41,807 nucleotides of DNA. Source: an uncultured Mediterraneibacter sp. GTDB taxonomy: Bacteria; Bacillota; Clostridia; Lachnospirales; Lachnospiraceae. Made by a program: the position numbers and the translations under genes. Positions 8,539-16,557 of this stretch are shown piece after piece (the stretch's first letter is position 1; each line of letters opens with the position of its first letter). The stretch spans positions 1 through 41,807 of the forward strand of contig CALWTQ010000030.1 of the NCBI GenBank assembly GCA_944384505.1. Reading direction: 5' to 3'. Below the pieces are notes generated by a model. That model saw nothing but the letters and a program-made list of their open reading frames with translations. It was not told the origin of the DNA and did no database searches.

Positions 8539-8566
8539 AGCATCTCCTCCTTTTAATAACAGGTTT

Positions 8567-9499
8567 CTATTTCTTTTTCTTTGCAAGATTTTCCTGAACT
8601 CTCTTGTACAGCTCCTGAGCCGCATTGTATCCCATCTGCTTCTGCCTGTGGTTAACAGCGGCGGATTCTACGATAACCGCCAGATTTCTTCCCGGACGGA
8701 TCGGAATGCTGTGGCATACCACTTTGTTTCCCAGAAACTCCGTATATTCCTCCTCCAGTCCGAGCCTGTCGTATTCTTTCTCCCTGCTCCAGTCCTCCAG
8801 CGTAATCACCAGGTCAATGTTCTGAGTCTCCCTGACACTCTGCACACCAAACATGGACTTGACGTCCACAATACCGATTCCGCGAAGCTCAATAAAATGC
8901 TTTGTAATGTCCGGGGCAGATCCCACCAGAGTCTCATCGCTTACTTTCCGTATTTCCACAACGTCGTCTGTCACAAGACGGTGGCCTCTCTTTATCAGTT
9001 CAAGTGCCGCTTCGCTTTTTCCGATGCCGCTCTCTCCCATGATCAGCACGCCTACACCATATACATCAACCAGCACACCGTGAATCGAGATGCACGGCGC
9101 CAGCCGCACGTTCATCCACCGGATGATCTCAGCCGTAAAGTCTGACGTCTGCTTTGCTGTATTAAATACAGGAATCCCGTTCTCCGTCGCTATGCCAAGG
9201 AACTCATCCTCCGGCGCTATCCCCCTGCAGAATACAATGCAGGGAATCGGATTATTGAGAAGCTTGTTAAATATCTCTATTTTTCTTTCATGGGCCAGCG
9301 TCTGAATGTATTTATACTCTACATTGCCGATGATCTGAACCCGGCTTGAATCAAAATGGTCAAAAAAGCCCGCGAGCTGCAGCGCCGGACGGTTAATGTC
9401 AGGCACATTTACCTCCTTCTCAACCATATCCACTTCCGGATTAAGGCTTTTCAAATCCATTTTCTCAACAATTTCGCTTAATCTGATTCCTTGTCCCAT
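8567..9499 (-). CDS. hprK: HPr kinase/phosphorylase
   Basis: A 310-aa bifunctional enzyme that phosphorylates or dephosphorylates Ser46 of HPr. It is the sensor step of carbon catabolite repression in Firmicutes. The N-terminal domain (about 1-130) is followed by the kinase domain with Walker A GESGIGKS (155-162). The HPrK signature around RGIGIVDVKSMFG is clear. The family-typical Lys-rich C-terminus ends AKKKK. It sits 41 bp after uvrC and 28 bp before the ROK kinase on the same strand, so the three are probably co-transcribed. Confidence 0.96.
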   Translation of the reverse strand: MGQGIRLSEIVEKMDLKSLNPEVDMVEKEVNVPDINRPALQLAGFFDHFDSSRVQIIGNVEYKYIQTLAHERKIEIFNKLLNNPIPCIVFCRGIAPEDEFLGIATENGIPVFNTAKQTSDFTAEIIRWMNVRLAPCISIHGVLVDVYGVGVLIMGESGIGKSEAALELIKRGHRLVTDDVVEIRKVSDETLVGSAPDITKHFIELRGIGIVDVKSMFGVQSVRETQNIDLVITLEDWSREKEYDRLGLEEEYTEFLGNKVVCHSIPIRPGRNLAVIVESAAVNHRQKQMGYNAAQELYKRVQENLAKKKK

Positions 9500-9540
9500 A
9501 GATTTTCTCCTTCCTGGCTTCTGCCCATAACATCATATCA

Positions 9541-11391
9541 CTAATGAAAAAATTTGTATACTGATTCCGCTGCCCTTTCATTCATAGAGGGGATTTGCGT
9601 CAGTTCTTCCACGCTGGCCGCCCGAATATCATCCAGACTCAGATACCGGCGCATCAGAGCCTTTCTCCTGGCCGGCCCGATCCCCTCAATATCATCCAGA
9701 ATAGAATGTACCTGACCTTTGCCGCGGAGCTGTCGATGGTACTCAATGGCAAATCTGTGCGCTTCATCCTGGATCCTTGTAATCAGGTGGAAGGCCTCAG
9801 AAGTGCGGTCAATAGGAATTTCCTCATTCTGATAATACAGCCCTCTCGTTCTGTGGTGGTCATCCTTGACCATGCCGCACACTGGAATATTCAGGTGGAG
9901 GCTGTCCAAAACCTCCAGCGCCACATTTACCTGGCCTTTTCCTCCGTCCATCAGGATCAGATCCGGAAATGCAGTGAATTTCCCCATTTCAGAGTTTTCT
10001 TCCCGTTCCTTCAGGCCATGTGTAAATCTTCTGGTGAGCACTTCTCTCATACTCCCGTAATCATCCGCGCCTTTGATCCCCTTGATTTTAAATTTGCGGT
10101 AATCATTGCGCTTTGGCTTTCCCTTCTCATAGACAACCATAGAACCCACGGACTCAAATCCATTCGTATTAGAGATATCATAAGCCTCCATCCGCACAAT
10201 CTCACCTGTGCCAAGAAGGGCGGCAATCTCTTTTACCGCGCCGATTGTCCGGCCTTCCTCCCTCTTGAGGCGCTCCTTGTCTTTGCTCAGGACAAGCCTC
10301 GCGTTCTCTGCGGCAAGCTCTACCAGTTTTTCCTTTGTCCCTTTCTTCGGGATGCGCAGGGAAACTTTCTGGCCCCGCTTCGCCGTCAGCCATGTCTCCA
10401 GAAGCTCATGTTCCTCCACATCCGCCTGAAGCATAAGTTCCCCCGGGATATACGGAGTTCCCGCGTAATACTGCTTAATAAAGCTGTCCAGGATCTCCGG
10501 AGTTGTCTCCCCCTTTGAAATCCTGAGATAAAAATGATCCCTCCCGATGAGGCGCCCGCCCCGGATAAAGAATACCTGAACAACTGCGTCTTCTCCCTCA
10601 GATGCGGCCGCCAGCACATCCCGGTCCTCTCCGCTGGAGTCCGTGATCTTCTGTTTCTGAGCCACTTTCTTAACGCTGTTAATCTGTTCACGGTACTCAA
10701 TCGCCCTCTCGAATTCCAGCGCTTCTGACGCGGCCTCCATCTTCTCTTCCAGTTCTTTCAGAATACTGTCGTAGTTTCCGTTCAGAAAGCGGATCACCTC
10801 ATCGATACGCTTTCTATATTCCTCCTGGGAAATGTACCCCTGGCAGGGAGCGTCACACTGTTTGATGTGATAATTCAGGCAGGGCCGTTCATTGCCGATA
10901 TCCCTCGGCAGGTTCCTCCGGCAGCTTCTCACATGATAAAGCTTGTGGATCAGATCAATCGTGTCCCTCACAGCCTGGGTACTTGTATACGGACCAAAAT
11001 ACCTTGCTTTGTCCTTCACCATCCTGCGTGCCAGAATCACCCGTGGAAACGGCTCGCCTGTAGTCACCTTGATAAACGGATATGCTTTGTCATCCATAAG
11101 CATCGTATTGTATTTCGGCCGGTGTTCTTTGATCAAATTACACTCAAGGACAAGCGCCTCCAGCTCCGAGTCCGTCACAATGTACTCAAACCTGCGGATA
11201 TGCGTCACCATCTGCTCAATCTTAACGCCCTTGTTCCGGCTGCTCTGGAAATACTGCCTGACACGGTTTTTCAGACTGATCGCTTTTCCCACATAAATAA
11301 TGTGATCCTTCTCATCATGCATAATATACACCCCGGGACGCCCGGGGAGTTTTTTCAGTTCTTCCTGTATATCAAAATTATTGCTTTCCAT
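9541..11391 (-). CDS. uvrC: UvrABC system endonuclease UvrC
   Basis: A 616-aa nucleotide excision repair nuclease that makes the incisions on either side of damage recognised by UvrA/UvrB. Domains are the GIY-YIG nuclease (about 12-95, with PGVYIM and IYVGKA), a UVR motif near 205-235, the UvrC RNase H-like nuclease with AYDISNTNG, and C-terminal helix-hairpin-helix repeats. I chose the ATG at 11391. A TTG 12 codons upstream (11427) has no ribosome site and would add an odd hydrophobic segment. The ATG also lacks a Shine-Dalgarno sequence and follows a TATAAT by 7 nt, so the message may be leaderless. Confidence 0.95.
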   Translation of the reverse strand: MESNNFDIQEELKKLPGRPGVYIMHDEKDHIIYVGKAISLKNRVRQYFQSSRNKGVKIEQMVTHIRRFEYIVTDSELEALVLECNLIKEHRPKYNTMLMDDKAYPFIKVTTGEPFPRVILARRMVKDKARYFGPYTSTQAVRDTIDLIHKLYHVRSCRRNLPRDIGNERPCLNYHIKQCDAPCQGYISQEEYRKRIDEVIRFLNGNYDSILKELEEKMEAASEALEFERAIEYREQINSVKKVAQKQKITDSSGEDRDVLAAASEGEDAVVQVFFIRGGRLIGRDHFYLRISKGETTPEILDSFIKQYYAGTPYIPGELMLQADVEEHELLETWLTAKRGQKVSLRIPKKGTKEKLVELAAENARLVLSKDKERLKREEGRTIGAVKEIAALLGTGEIVRMEAYDISNTNGFESVGSMVVYEKGKPKRNDYRKFKIKGIKGADDYGSMREVLTRRFTHGLKEREENSEMGKFTAFPDLILMDGGKGQVNVALEVLDSLHLNIPVCGMVKDDHHRTRGLYYQNEEIPIDRTSEAFHLITRIQDEAHRFAIEYHRQLRGKGQVHSILDDIEGIGPARRKALMRRYLSLDDIRAASVEELTQIPSMNERAAESVYKFFH

Positions 11392-11398
11392 GAAACAT

Positions 11399-11427
11399 AT
11401 TATACAGGGAAGCACATAGAAAAGCAA
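11399..11427 (-). promoter_or_regulatory. Predicted promoter of uvrC-hprK-glcK, possibly giving a leaderless mRNA
   Basis: On the minus strand, TTGCTT (11422-11427), a 17-bp spacer and TATAAT (11399-11404). Only 7 nt separate the -10 box from the uvrC ATG, so transcription would start at about the A of the start codon. Repeat B ends 27 bp upstream. Confidence 0.45.
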
Positions 11428-11454
11428 AGGGAAAAGAAAATATAAGTTGCAGTT

Positions 11455-11857
11455 CAGCTATTTAGCGCACTAACATTTCCTGTGACTTACGTCCGAAAGC
11501 GGAGCGGATGTTTTGCGACAGCTATATAGTCACTGACTTCCGATTTGTGAAGCCCAGAAAACAGCCCCATTTCGAGAAAAATTCTGCGGGGATGGAGGAC
11601 GGCGACGGGCGCCTTCGGAAGGGGATTAGGAAAACTTGAAGCTGCGGCTGCGGATGTCAGGACAGGAGGGGAGATTGTCTGAGCGAAGCGAGTTGCTCCC
11701 CTCCTGTCCTTGCATCTAATCCGCAGACGCAGCTTCTTAGTTTCCCTTATCCCCTGTAGCGAAGCCCTGAGCCGTCCTCCATCCCCGCAGAATACGTCTT
11801 GGCAAAGGTACTGTTTTCGGACGTTTTGCAAAAGGACGTTAGTGAACTTTATAGCTG
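11455..11857 (+). repeat. Composite palindromic repeat, copy B (palindrome 1 mostly deleted)
   Basis: It starts with the standard CAGCTATTTAGCGCACTAAC end. After 64 bp of palindrome 1 the sequence jumps directly into palindrome 2 (11519-11857), so about 285 bp of palindrome 1 plus the spacer hairpin are missing compared with copies C and D. Positions 11551-11857 are identical to 234-540 of copy A. The element lies between the uvrC promoter and the ftsH terminator. No flanking target-site duplication is visible. Confidence 0.93.
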
Positions 11858-11865
11858 AACTATTA

Positions 11866-11902
11866 AAACGCCGCCCTCTCCTGACTGGATCGGACGGCGT
11901 TT
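11866..11902 (-). terminator. Terminator after ftsH
   Basis: AAACGCCG (11866-11873) pairs with CGGCGTTT (11895-11902). Read on the minus strand it ends in GTTTTAAT, 11 bp after the ftsH stop codon. Confidence 0.7.
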
Positions 11903-11912
11903 CTTTTTAAAT

Positions 11913-13970
11913 TCATGGTTCTTCCGTTTTCGGCGGCTCTGATGGTGCGGGTGCATCTTCCGTGTGCTCCACCGGTCTCATCGCGATGCGTTCCTTCTCC
12001 TCTTTCGGCTCTTCACCGCCCTCCTCCGGCTCAGGAATTCCCTTGACCTCGCGGAAAATCTTCATAAACTCTTTTCCGGTAATTGTCTCTTTCTCAATAA
12101 GGAAAGCGGCAATCTTATCAAGAGCGTCCCTGTTCTCGGCAAGAAGTCTCTTCGCCTCCGCATATGCTCCTTTTAGCATCTTCATGACTTCCTCGTCTAT
12201 CTCACTTGCTGTAGCTTCCCCGCAGTTTAATACTGCCCTGCCGTCCAGATAACGGTTCTGGATGGACTCAAGCCCCATCAGCCCAAAGCGGTCAGACATT
12301 CCGTACTGTGTAATCATGGCCCTGGCTGTCTTTGTCGCCTGCTCAATATCATTTGCGGCTCCGGTCGTCACAGTCTCAAAGACAAGTTCCTCCGCGGCAC
12401 GGCCTCCCAGAGCCACTACAATCATTGCCTCCAGCTCTTTCTTCGTATTTAAGAACTTCTCCTCCTCCGGCGTCTGCATTACATATCCAAGGGCGCCCAT
12501 AGTCCTCGGAACAATGGTGATCTTCTGCACCGGCTCGGTATTCTTTTGAAGGGCCGTCACCAGAGCGTGTCCCACTTCGTGATAAGACACAATTCTCCGC
12601 TCTTCTTTGCTCATGATACGGTCCTTCTTCTCTTTGCCGACAAGAACGACCTCCACTGCTTCAAAAAGATCCTTCTGACTCACAACCTGGCGCCCGTGTT
12701 TTACCGCGTTAATCGCCGCCTCGTTGATCATATTTGCAAGGTCAGATCCCACTGCGCCGGATGTAGCCAGAGCAATCGCTTCCAGATCCACGCTCTCATC
12801 CATGCGCACGTCTTTGGCGTGGACTTTCAGTATATCAACCCTTCCCTTCAGGTCAGGCTTATCCACAATGATCCTCCGGTCAAACCGTCCCGGGCGCAGA
12901 AGCGCCGGATCCAGGATCTCCGGCCGGTTCGTTGCGGCCAGGATGAGGAGTCCCTTATTCGTGTCAAATCCATCCATCTCCGCCAGGAGCTGGTTTAATG
13001 TCTGCTCCCTCTCATCATTTCCGCCAAGCGCACTGTCACGCGTCTTACCGATCGCATCAATCTCATCGATAAATACGATGCACGGAGCCTGCTGCTGGGC
13101 CTGTTTAAACAAATCGCGGACACGGGACGCTCCGACGCCCACGTACATCTCCACAAACGCGGATCCCGACAGGGAGAAGAAAGGCACCTTTGCCTCTCCG
13201 GCCACAGCCTTGGCCAGAAGTGTCTTACCGGTTCCAGGAGGTCCGACCAGAAGGGCGCCCTTCGGCAGTTTTGCTCCGATTCCGCTGTATTTTCCCGGAT
13301 TATGCAGGAAATCCACCACTTCCTGCAGGGATTCCTTCGCCTCATCTTCTCCTGCCACATCCTGGAAAGTAACGCCCGTCTCCTTCTCCATGTACATCTT
13401 GGCATTGCTCTTCCCAATGCCCATCATTCCGCCGCCTTTGCTCATCTTTCTCATCAGGTAAGACAGCAGGGCGACCATCAGCCCGATCGGGAGGATGAGT
13501 GTGACAAACAGTTCAAAAAAGAGCTGGCCCATTGTATCCTGTACTTCGCCCTGAAACTCCACTCCCGCTTCATCCAGCGTCTGAACGAGAGAGTAGTCAT
13601 TTACATAAGCTGTATAGTAATCCGGGCTGCTCTCTGTCCCTGAACTGCCTGACCTGCTCTCAATCTGATTCATAATATCAGAAAAACTTCCGCTCTGGCT
13701 TCCGGAGTCCGTCTGATCCATTATCTGCTCCGCGCGCGCTTCGTCTGTCAGAGTAATGTAGATGCGGTTACTGTTTAACGTAACCTCTTTGACGTCTCCA
13801 TCCTCAACCAGGCTCAGAAATTTATCATATGATATCTCTTCCGGGCCCGATCCCCTCATAAGAGAGAACAATCCCATAACAACAAAAGTGACCAGCAGGG
13901 TCGTGATGAGAATGACACCCCAGCCCTGCCGGTTGTTGTTCGGATTATTCTTATTATTTTTGTTATCCAT
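11913..13970 (-). CDS. ftsH: ATP-dependent zinc metalloprotease FtsH
   Basis: A 685-aa membrane-anchored AAA+ protease that degrades misfolded membrane proteins and short-lived regulators. An Asn/Lys-rich N-terminus precedes TM1 (about 17-38). The extracytoplasmic domain is followed by TM2 (about 145-165). The AAA module has Walker A GPPGTGKT (243-250) and Walker [10 protein letters not shown]. The zinc motif is HEVGH (464-468). The acidic, Pro/Glu-rich C-terminus is of ordinary length. The start at 13970 is chosen because AGGAGG lies 6-11 nt upstream; an earlier in-frame start would add a spurious hydrophobic stretch. It is divergent from the DUF1846 gene, with separate promoters. Confidence 0.97.
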   Translation of the reverse strand: MDNKNNKNNPNNNRQGWGVILITTLLVTFVVMGLFSLMRGSGPEEISYDKFLSLVEDGDVKEVTLNSNRIYITLTDEARAEQIMDQTDSGSQSGSFSDIMNQIESRSGSSGTESSPDYYTAYVNDYSLVQTLDEAGVEFQGEVQDTMGQLFFELFVTLILPIGLMVALLSYLMRKMSKGGGMMGIGKSNAKMYMEKETGVTFQDVAGEDEAKESLQEVVDFLHNPGKYSGIGAKLPKGALLVGPPGTGKTLLAKAVAGEAKVPFFSLSGSAFVEMYVGVGASRVRDLFKQAQQQAPCIVFIDEIDAIGKTRDSALGGNDEREQTLNQLLAEMDGFDTNKGLLILAATNRPEILDPALLRPGRFDRRIIVDKPDLKGRVDILKVHAKDVRMDESVDLEAIALATSGAVGSDLANMINEAAINAVKHGRQVVSQKDLFEAVEVVLVGKEKKDRIMSKEERRIVSYHEVGHALVTALQKNTEPVQKITIVPRTMGALGYVMQTPEEEKFLNTKKELEAMIVVALGGRAAEELVFETVTTGAANDIEQATKTARAMITQYGMSDRFGLMGLESIQNRYLDGRAVLNCGEATASEIDEEVMKMLKGAYAEAKRLLAENRDALDKIAAFLIEKETITGKEFMKIFREVKGIPEPEEGGEEPKEEKERIAMRPVEHTEDAPAPSEPPKTEEP

Positions 13971-14019
13971 TCTTTTCCTCCTATGCCCTGTCAGCGTCAG
14001 TATGCACGACGCTATTACC

Positions 14020-14048
14020 ATTATAAGTACAGGTTTTACATAAATCAA
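14020..14048 (-). promoter_or_regulatory. Predicted sigma-A promoter of ftsH
   Basis: TTGATT (14043-14048), a 17-bp spacer and TATAAT (14020-14025) on the minus strand, 49 bp before the ftsH start. I see no CIRCE-type or other stress operator. Confidence 0.65.
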
Positions 14049-14067
14049 TAAAAAGATTATGAAAATA

Positions 14068-14097
14068 TTGTAAAAGCGTGAGTTTTTATAGTATACT
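14068..14097 (+). promoter_or_regulatory. Predicted promoter of the DUF1846 gene
   Basis: TTGTAA (14068-14073), an 18-bp spacer and TATACT (14092-14097), back to back with the ftsH promoter. Confidence 0.5.
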
Positions 14098-14166
14098 GAG
14101 TACGAAATATGTCTGAAAATGATTACTCTGAACAGTAACTAAAAATATGTAAGTGGGGAATGAAAA

Positions 14167-15639
14167 ATGAAAATCGGTTTTGACAATGAAAAGTATCTGA
14201 AAACACAGTCTGAACATATCCGAAACCGGATCGATAAGTTCGACAACAAACTCTACCTGGAATTCGGCGGGAAACTCTTCGACGATTATCACGCATCGCG
14301 GGTACTTCCCGGATTTGCGCCGGACAGCAAGCTCCGAATGTTAAAGGAGTTAAGCAGCCAGGCGGAAATTGTTATCGTCATCAGCGCAAAAGATATCGAA
14401 AAAAATAAAATCCGGAGTGATCTTGGGATCACTTACGACACGGACGTGCTCCGCCTGATTGATACTTACCGCGAGCAGGGGTTGTATGTCGGAAGTGTTA
14501 CAATCACTCAGTTTTCAGGTCAGGAAAGCGCTCTTCTTTTCAAAAACCGGCTGGAAAACCTGAACATCCCCGTTTATCTCCATTATATCATCCCGGGATA
14601 TCCGTCCAATATTCCTCTGATCATAAGTGACGAGGGATATGGAAAAAATGATTATATCCAGACAACCCGCCCTCTTGTGATCGTTACCGCGCCCGGCCCC
14701 GGAAGCGGGAAAATGGCCACCTGTCTCTCCCAGCTCTACCATGAGCACAAACGTGGAATCCGTGCAGGATACGCCAAATTTGAGACATTCCCGATCTGGA
14801 ATCTCCCGCTCAAGCATCCGGTCAATCTGGCATATGAAGCTGCCACTGCGGATTTAAATGATGTAAACATGATTGACCCTTTCCACCTGGAAGCTTACGG
14901 AGAAACAACCGTCAACTATAACCGGGATGTGGAAATTTTCCCCGTTCTCAATACTATTTTTGAGAAAATCTATGGAGAAAGCCCGTACAAATCGCCAACT
15001 GACATGGGCGTCAACATGGCGGGGAACTGTATCTGCGATGATGAGACATGCCGGGAAGCGTCTAAACAGGAAATCATACGGCGCTATTATGCCGCTTTGA
15101 ATTCCCTTGCCAAAGGCGACAGTTCTGATAAGGAAGCCCAGAAAATCGAGCTGCTTATGAATCTGGCCGGCATCACTGCCGCGGATCGCAGATCTGCCGT
15201 AAAAGCTTTGGAGCGCGCGAAAGAGACAGGCGGCCCGGCTGCTGCTCTGGAGCTGGATGACGGAAGAATCATCACAGGTAAGACCACCAACCTTCTGGGT
15301 GCTTCAGCTGCGCTTCTGCTGAATGTTTTAAAAGAACTGGCAGGCATTGACCATGCTGCTCACATCATCTCCCCTGAGTCCATTGAGCCGATTCAGAAGC
15401 TGAAAGTGGATTACCTGAAAAGTAAAAATCCAAGACTGCACACAGATGAGGTCCTCATCGCCCTGTCTGCCAGCGCAGCTTTAAACCCCGACGCGGGTCT
15501 CGCCCTCTCCCAGCTTCCGAAGCTCGAAGGATGCCAGGCCCACACCTCGGTAATGCTCTCAGATGTGGATATAAAGATTTTCAAAAAATTGGGTGTGCAG
15601 CTTACGTGCGAAGCAGTTTATGAGCATACCCTTTACTAA
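14167..15639 (+). CDS. DUF1846 (UPF0371) family protein
   Basis: A 490-aa cytoplasmic protein recognisable as DUF1846 from its start (MKIGFDNEKYLKTQSEHI) and from the segment RPLVIVTAPGPGSGKMATC. The latter contains a P-loop-like APGPGSGK at residues 175-182, so nucleotide binding is plausible. The family's reaction has not been assigned to my knowledge. Further recognisable stretches are KFETFPIWNLPLKHPVNLAY and DMGVNMAGNCICDDE, the latter with clustered Cys/Asp residues that could hold a metal (inference). A purine-rich AGTGGGGA (14152-14159) precedes the ATG by 7 nt. Repeat C begins 2 nt after the stop codon and there is no separate terminator. Confidence 0.92.
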   Translation: MKIGFDNEKYLKTQSEHIRNRIDKFDNKLYLEFGGKLFDDYHASRVLPGFAPDSKLRMLKELSSQAEIVIVISAKDIEKNKIRSDLGITYDTDVLRLIDTYREQGLYVGSVTITQFSGQESALLFKNRLENLNIPVYLHYIIPGYPSNIPLIISDEGYGKNDYIQTTRPLVIVTAPGPGSGKMATCLSQLYHEHKRGIRAGYAKFETFPIWNLPLKHPVNLAYEAATADLNDVNMIDPFHLEAYGETTVNYNRDVEIFPVLNTIFEKIYGESPYKSPTDMGVNMAGNCICDDETCREASKQEIIRRYYAALNSLAKGDSSDKEAQKIELLMNLAGITAADRRSAVKALERAKETGGPAAALELDDGRIITGKTTNLLGASAALLLNVLKELAGIDHAAHIISPESIEPIQKLKVDYLKSKNPRLHTDEVLIALSASAALNPDAGLALSQLPKLEGCQAHTSVMLSDVDIKIFKKLGVQLTCEAVYEHTLY

Positions 15640-15641
15640 AA

Positions 15642-16402
15642 CAGCTATTTAGCGCACTAACATTTCCTGTGACTTACGTCCGGAAGCGGAGCGGATTGTT
15701 TGCGATACGTATTCTGTGAAAGGAGACAGCCGGAAGACGTTCCGTTCCGGAATCCGAAAAATCTAACAGGCCGAAGAGATGTTTAAAGGCAAAGCGGCGC
15801 TCCGGGCAACTCGCTCCGCTCAGACAATCCCTGCGCGCCGCTTAACAACATCTCTCCGCCCTTAAGCTTTTCAGCGGATTCCTCCAAAGTCACATCTTCC
15901 GGCTGTCTCCTTCCCCAGAAAGTTTACTCAAACCGTCCGCTCCGCTTCCTGCGTATTTCCAGACGGAAATGTCATTGCCCTAAACAGGCTGTAAAGCGCA
16001 ACTGGCGCGGCTTGAGGGATTTCCTCTATGAAAGCTTTCCGGCCGCGCCGACTGTTTACAACAGCTATATAGTCACTAACTTCCTAATTGAAAAACCCAG
16101 AAAACAGCCCCATTTCGAGAAAAATTCTGCGGGGATGAAGGAGGGCGATGGATGACTTCGGAAGGGTATTAGTGAAACTTAGAGTTCCAGTGAGGGACGT
16201 TAGGGCTGACGGTGGAATTGTCTGAGCGTAAGCGAGTTGTCCACCGTCAGTCCTTGCATTTAGTCCGTCACTGGAACTCTTAGTTTCACTTATATCCCTG
16301 GAGCGGAATCCAGAGCCATCCTTCATCTCCGCAGAATACGTCTCAGAAATAGCCCCTGTTTTCGGACGTTTTGCATTCGGACGTTAGTGAACTTTATAGC
16401 TG
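15642..16402 (+). repeat. Composite palindromic repeat, copy C (complete, 761 bp)
   Basis: A complete copy and the best reference. Palindrome 1 covers 15642-15991, from CAGCTATTTAGCGCACTAAC to CTAAACAGGCTG, with its apical loop at 15807-15828. A spacer holds the hairpin GGCGCGGC (16004-16011) with GCCGCGCC (16042-16049). Palindrome 2 covers 16062-16402, with a 14-bp apical stem (16203-16216 with 16240-16253) and loop 16217-16239. The two loops are near-perfect reverse complements of each other. It lies between the DUF1846 stop (2 bp away) and the pyrG promoter (12 bp away). No protein-coding capacity is convincing. Confidence 0.95.
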
Positions 16403-16414
16403 AAGATAAAATTG

Positions 16415-16443
16415 TTGTAATTCTTTTGATTCGGGTGTATACT
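16415..16443 (+). promoter_or_regulatory. Predicted sigma-A promoter of pyrG
   Basis: TTGTAA (16415-16420), a 17-bp spacer and TATACT (16438-16443), starting 12 bp after repeat C. It predicts a leader of about 107 nt. Confidence 0.6.
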
Positions 16444-16457
16444 TATAAGGTATTTTT

Positions 16458-16531
16458 ACAGTCTGACTGCAGAGGATTGTCGGATCGCAACGGAGCGTTT
16501 TCTTTCCTTTGGTCAGACTGTACTCTTTTTT
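16458..16531 (+). promoter_or_regulatory. Leader attenuator (intrinsic terminator) upstream of pyrG
   Basis: A perfect 10-bp stem (16458-16467 with 16512-16521) encloses a 44-nt loop and is followed by a T-run at 16526-16531, all before the pyrG ribosome site. In Bacillus subtilis pyrG is controlled by a leader terminator that low CTP relieves through repeated G addition at the transcript start. Here a pyrimidine-rich stretch (16498-16510) lies 5' of the closing arm, but I do not see a clear GGGC transcript start. Attenuation is likely; the trigger is inferred. Confidence 0.72.
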
Positions 16532-16557
16532 AGGAATAATTACAGGAGGCACTATTT

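Noticed and set aside
9595-10518. 307-aa plus-strand ORF opposite uvrC, and the long plus-strand ORFs 32858-34054 and 39601-40989
   Set aside because: They are antisense to strongly conserved genes (uvrC, ftsI, asnB), have no ribosome site and show no recognisable domain; they arise from codon bias of the sense genes.
15630-16412. Target-site duplication around repeat C (and the other copies)
   Set aside because: Flanks compared for copies B, C, D and F show no matching direct repeats beyond one or two bases, so classical DDE-transposase insertion is not supported from this window.
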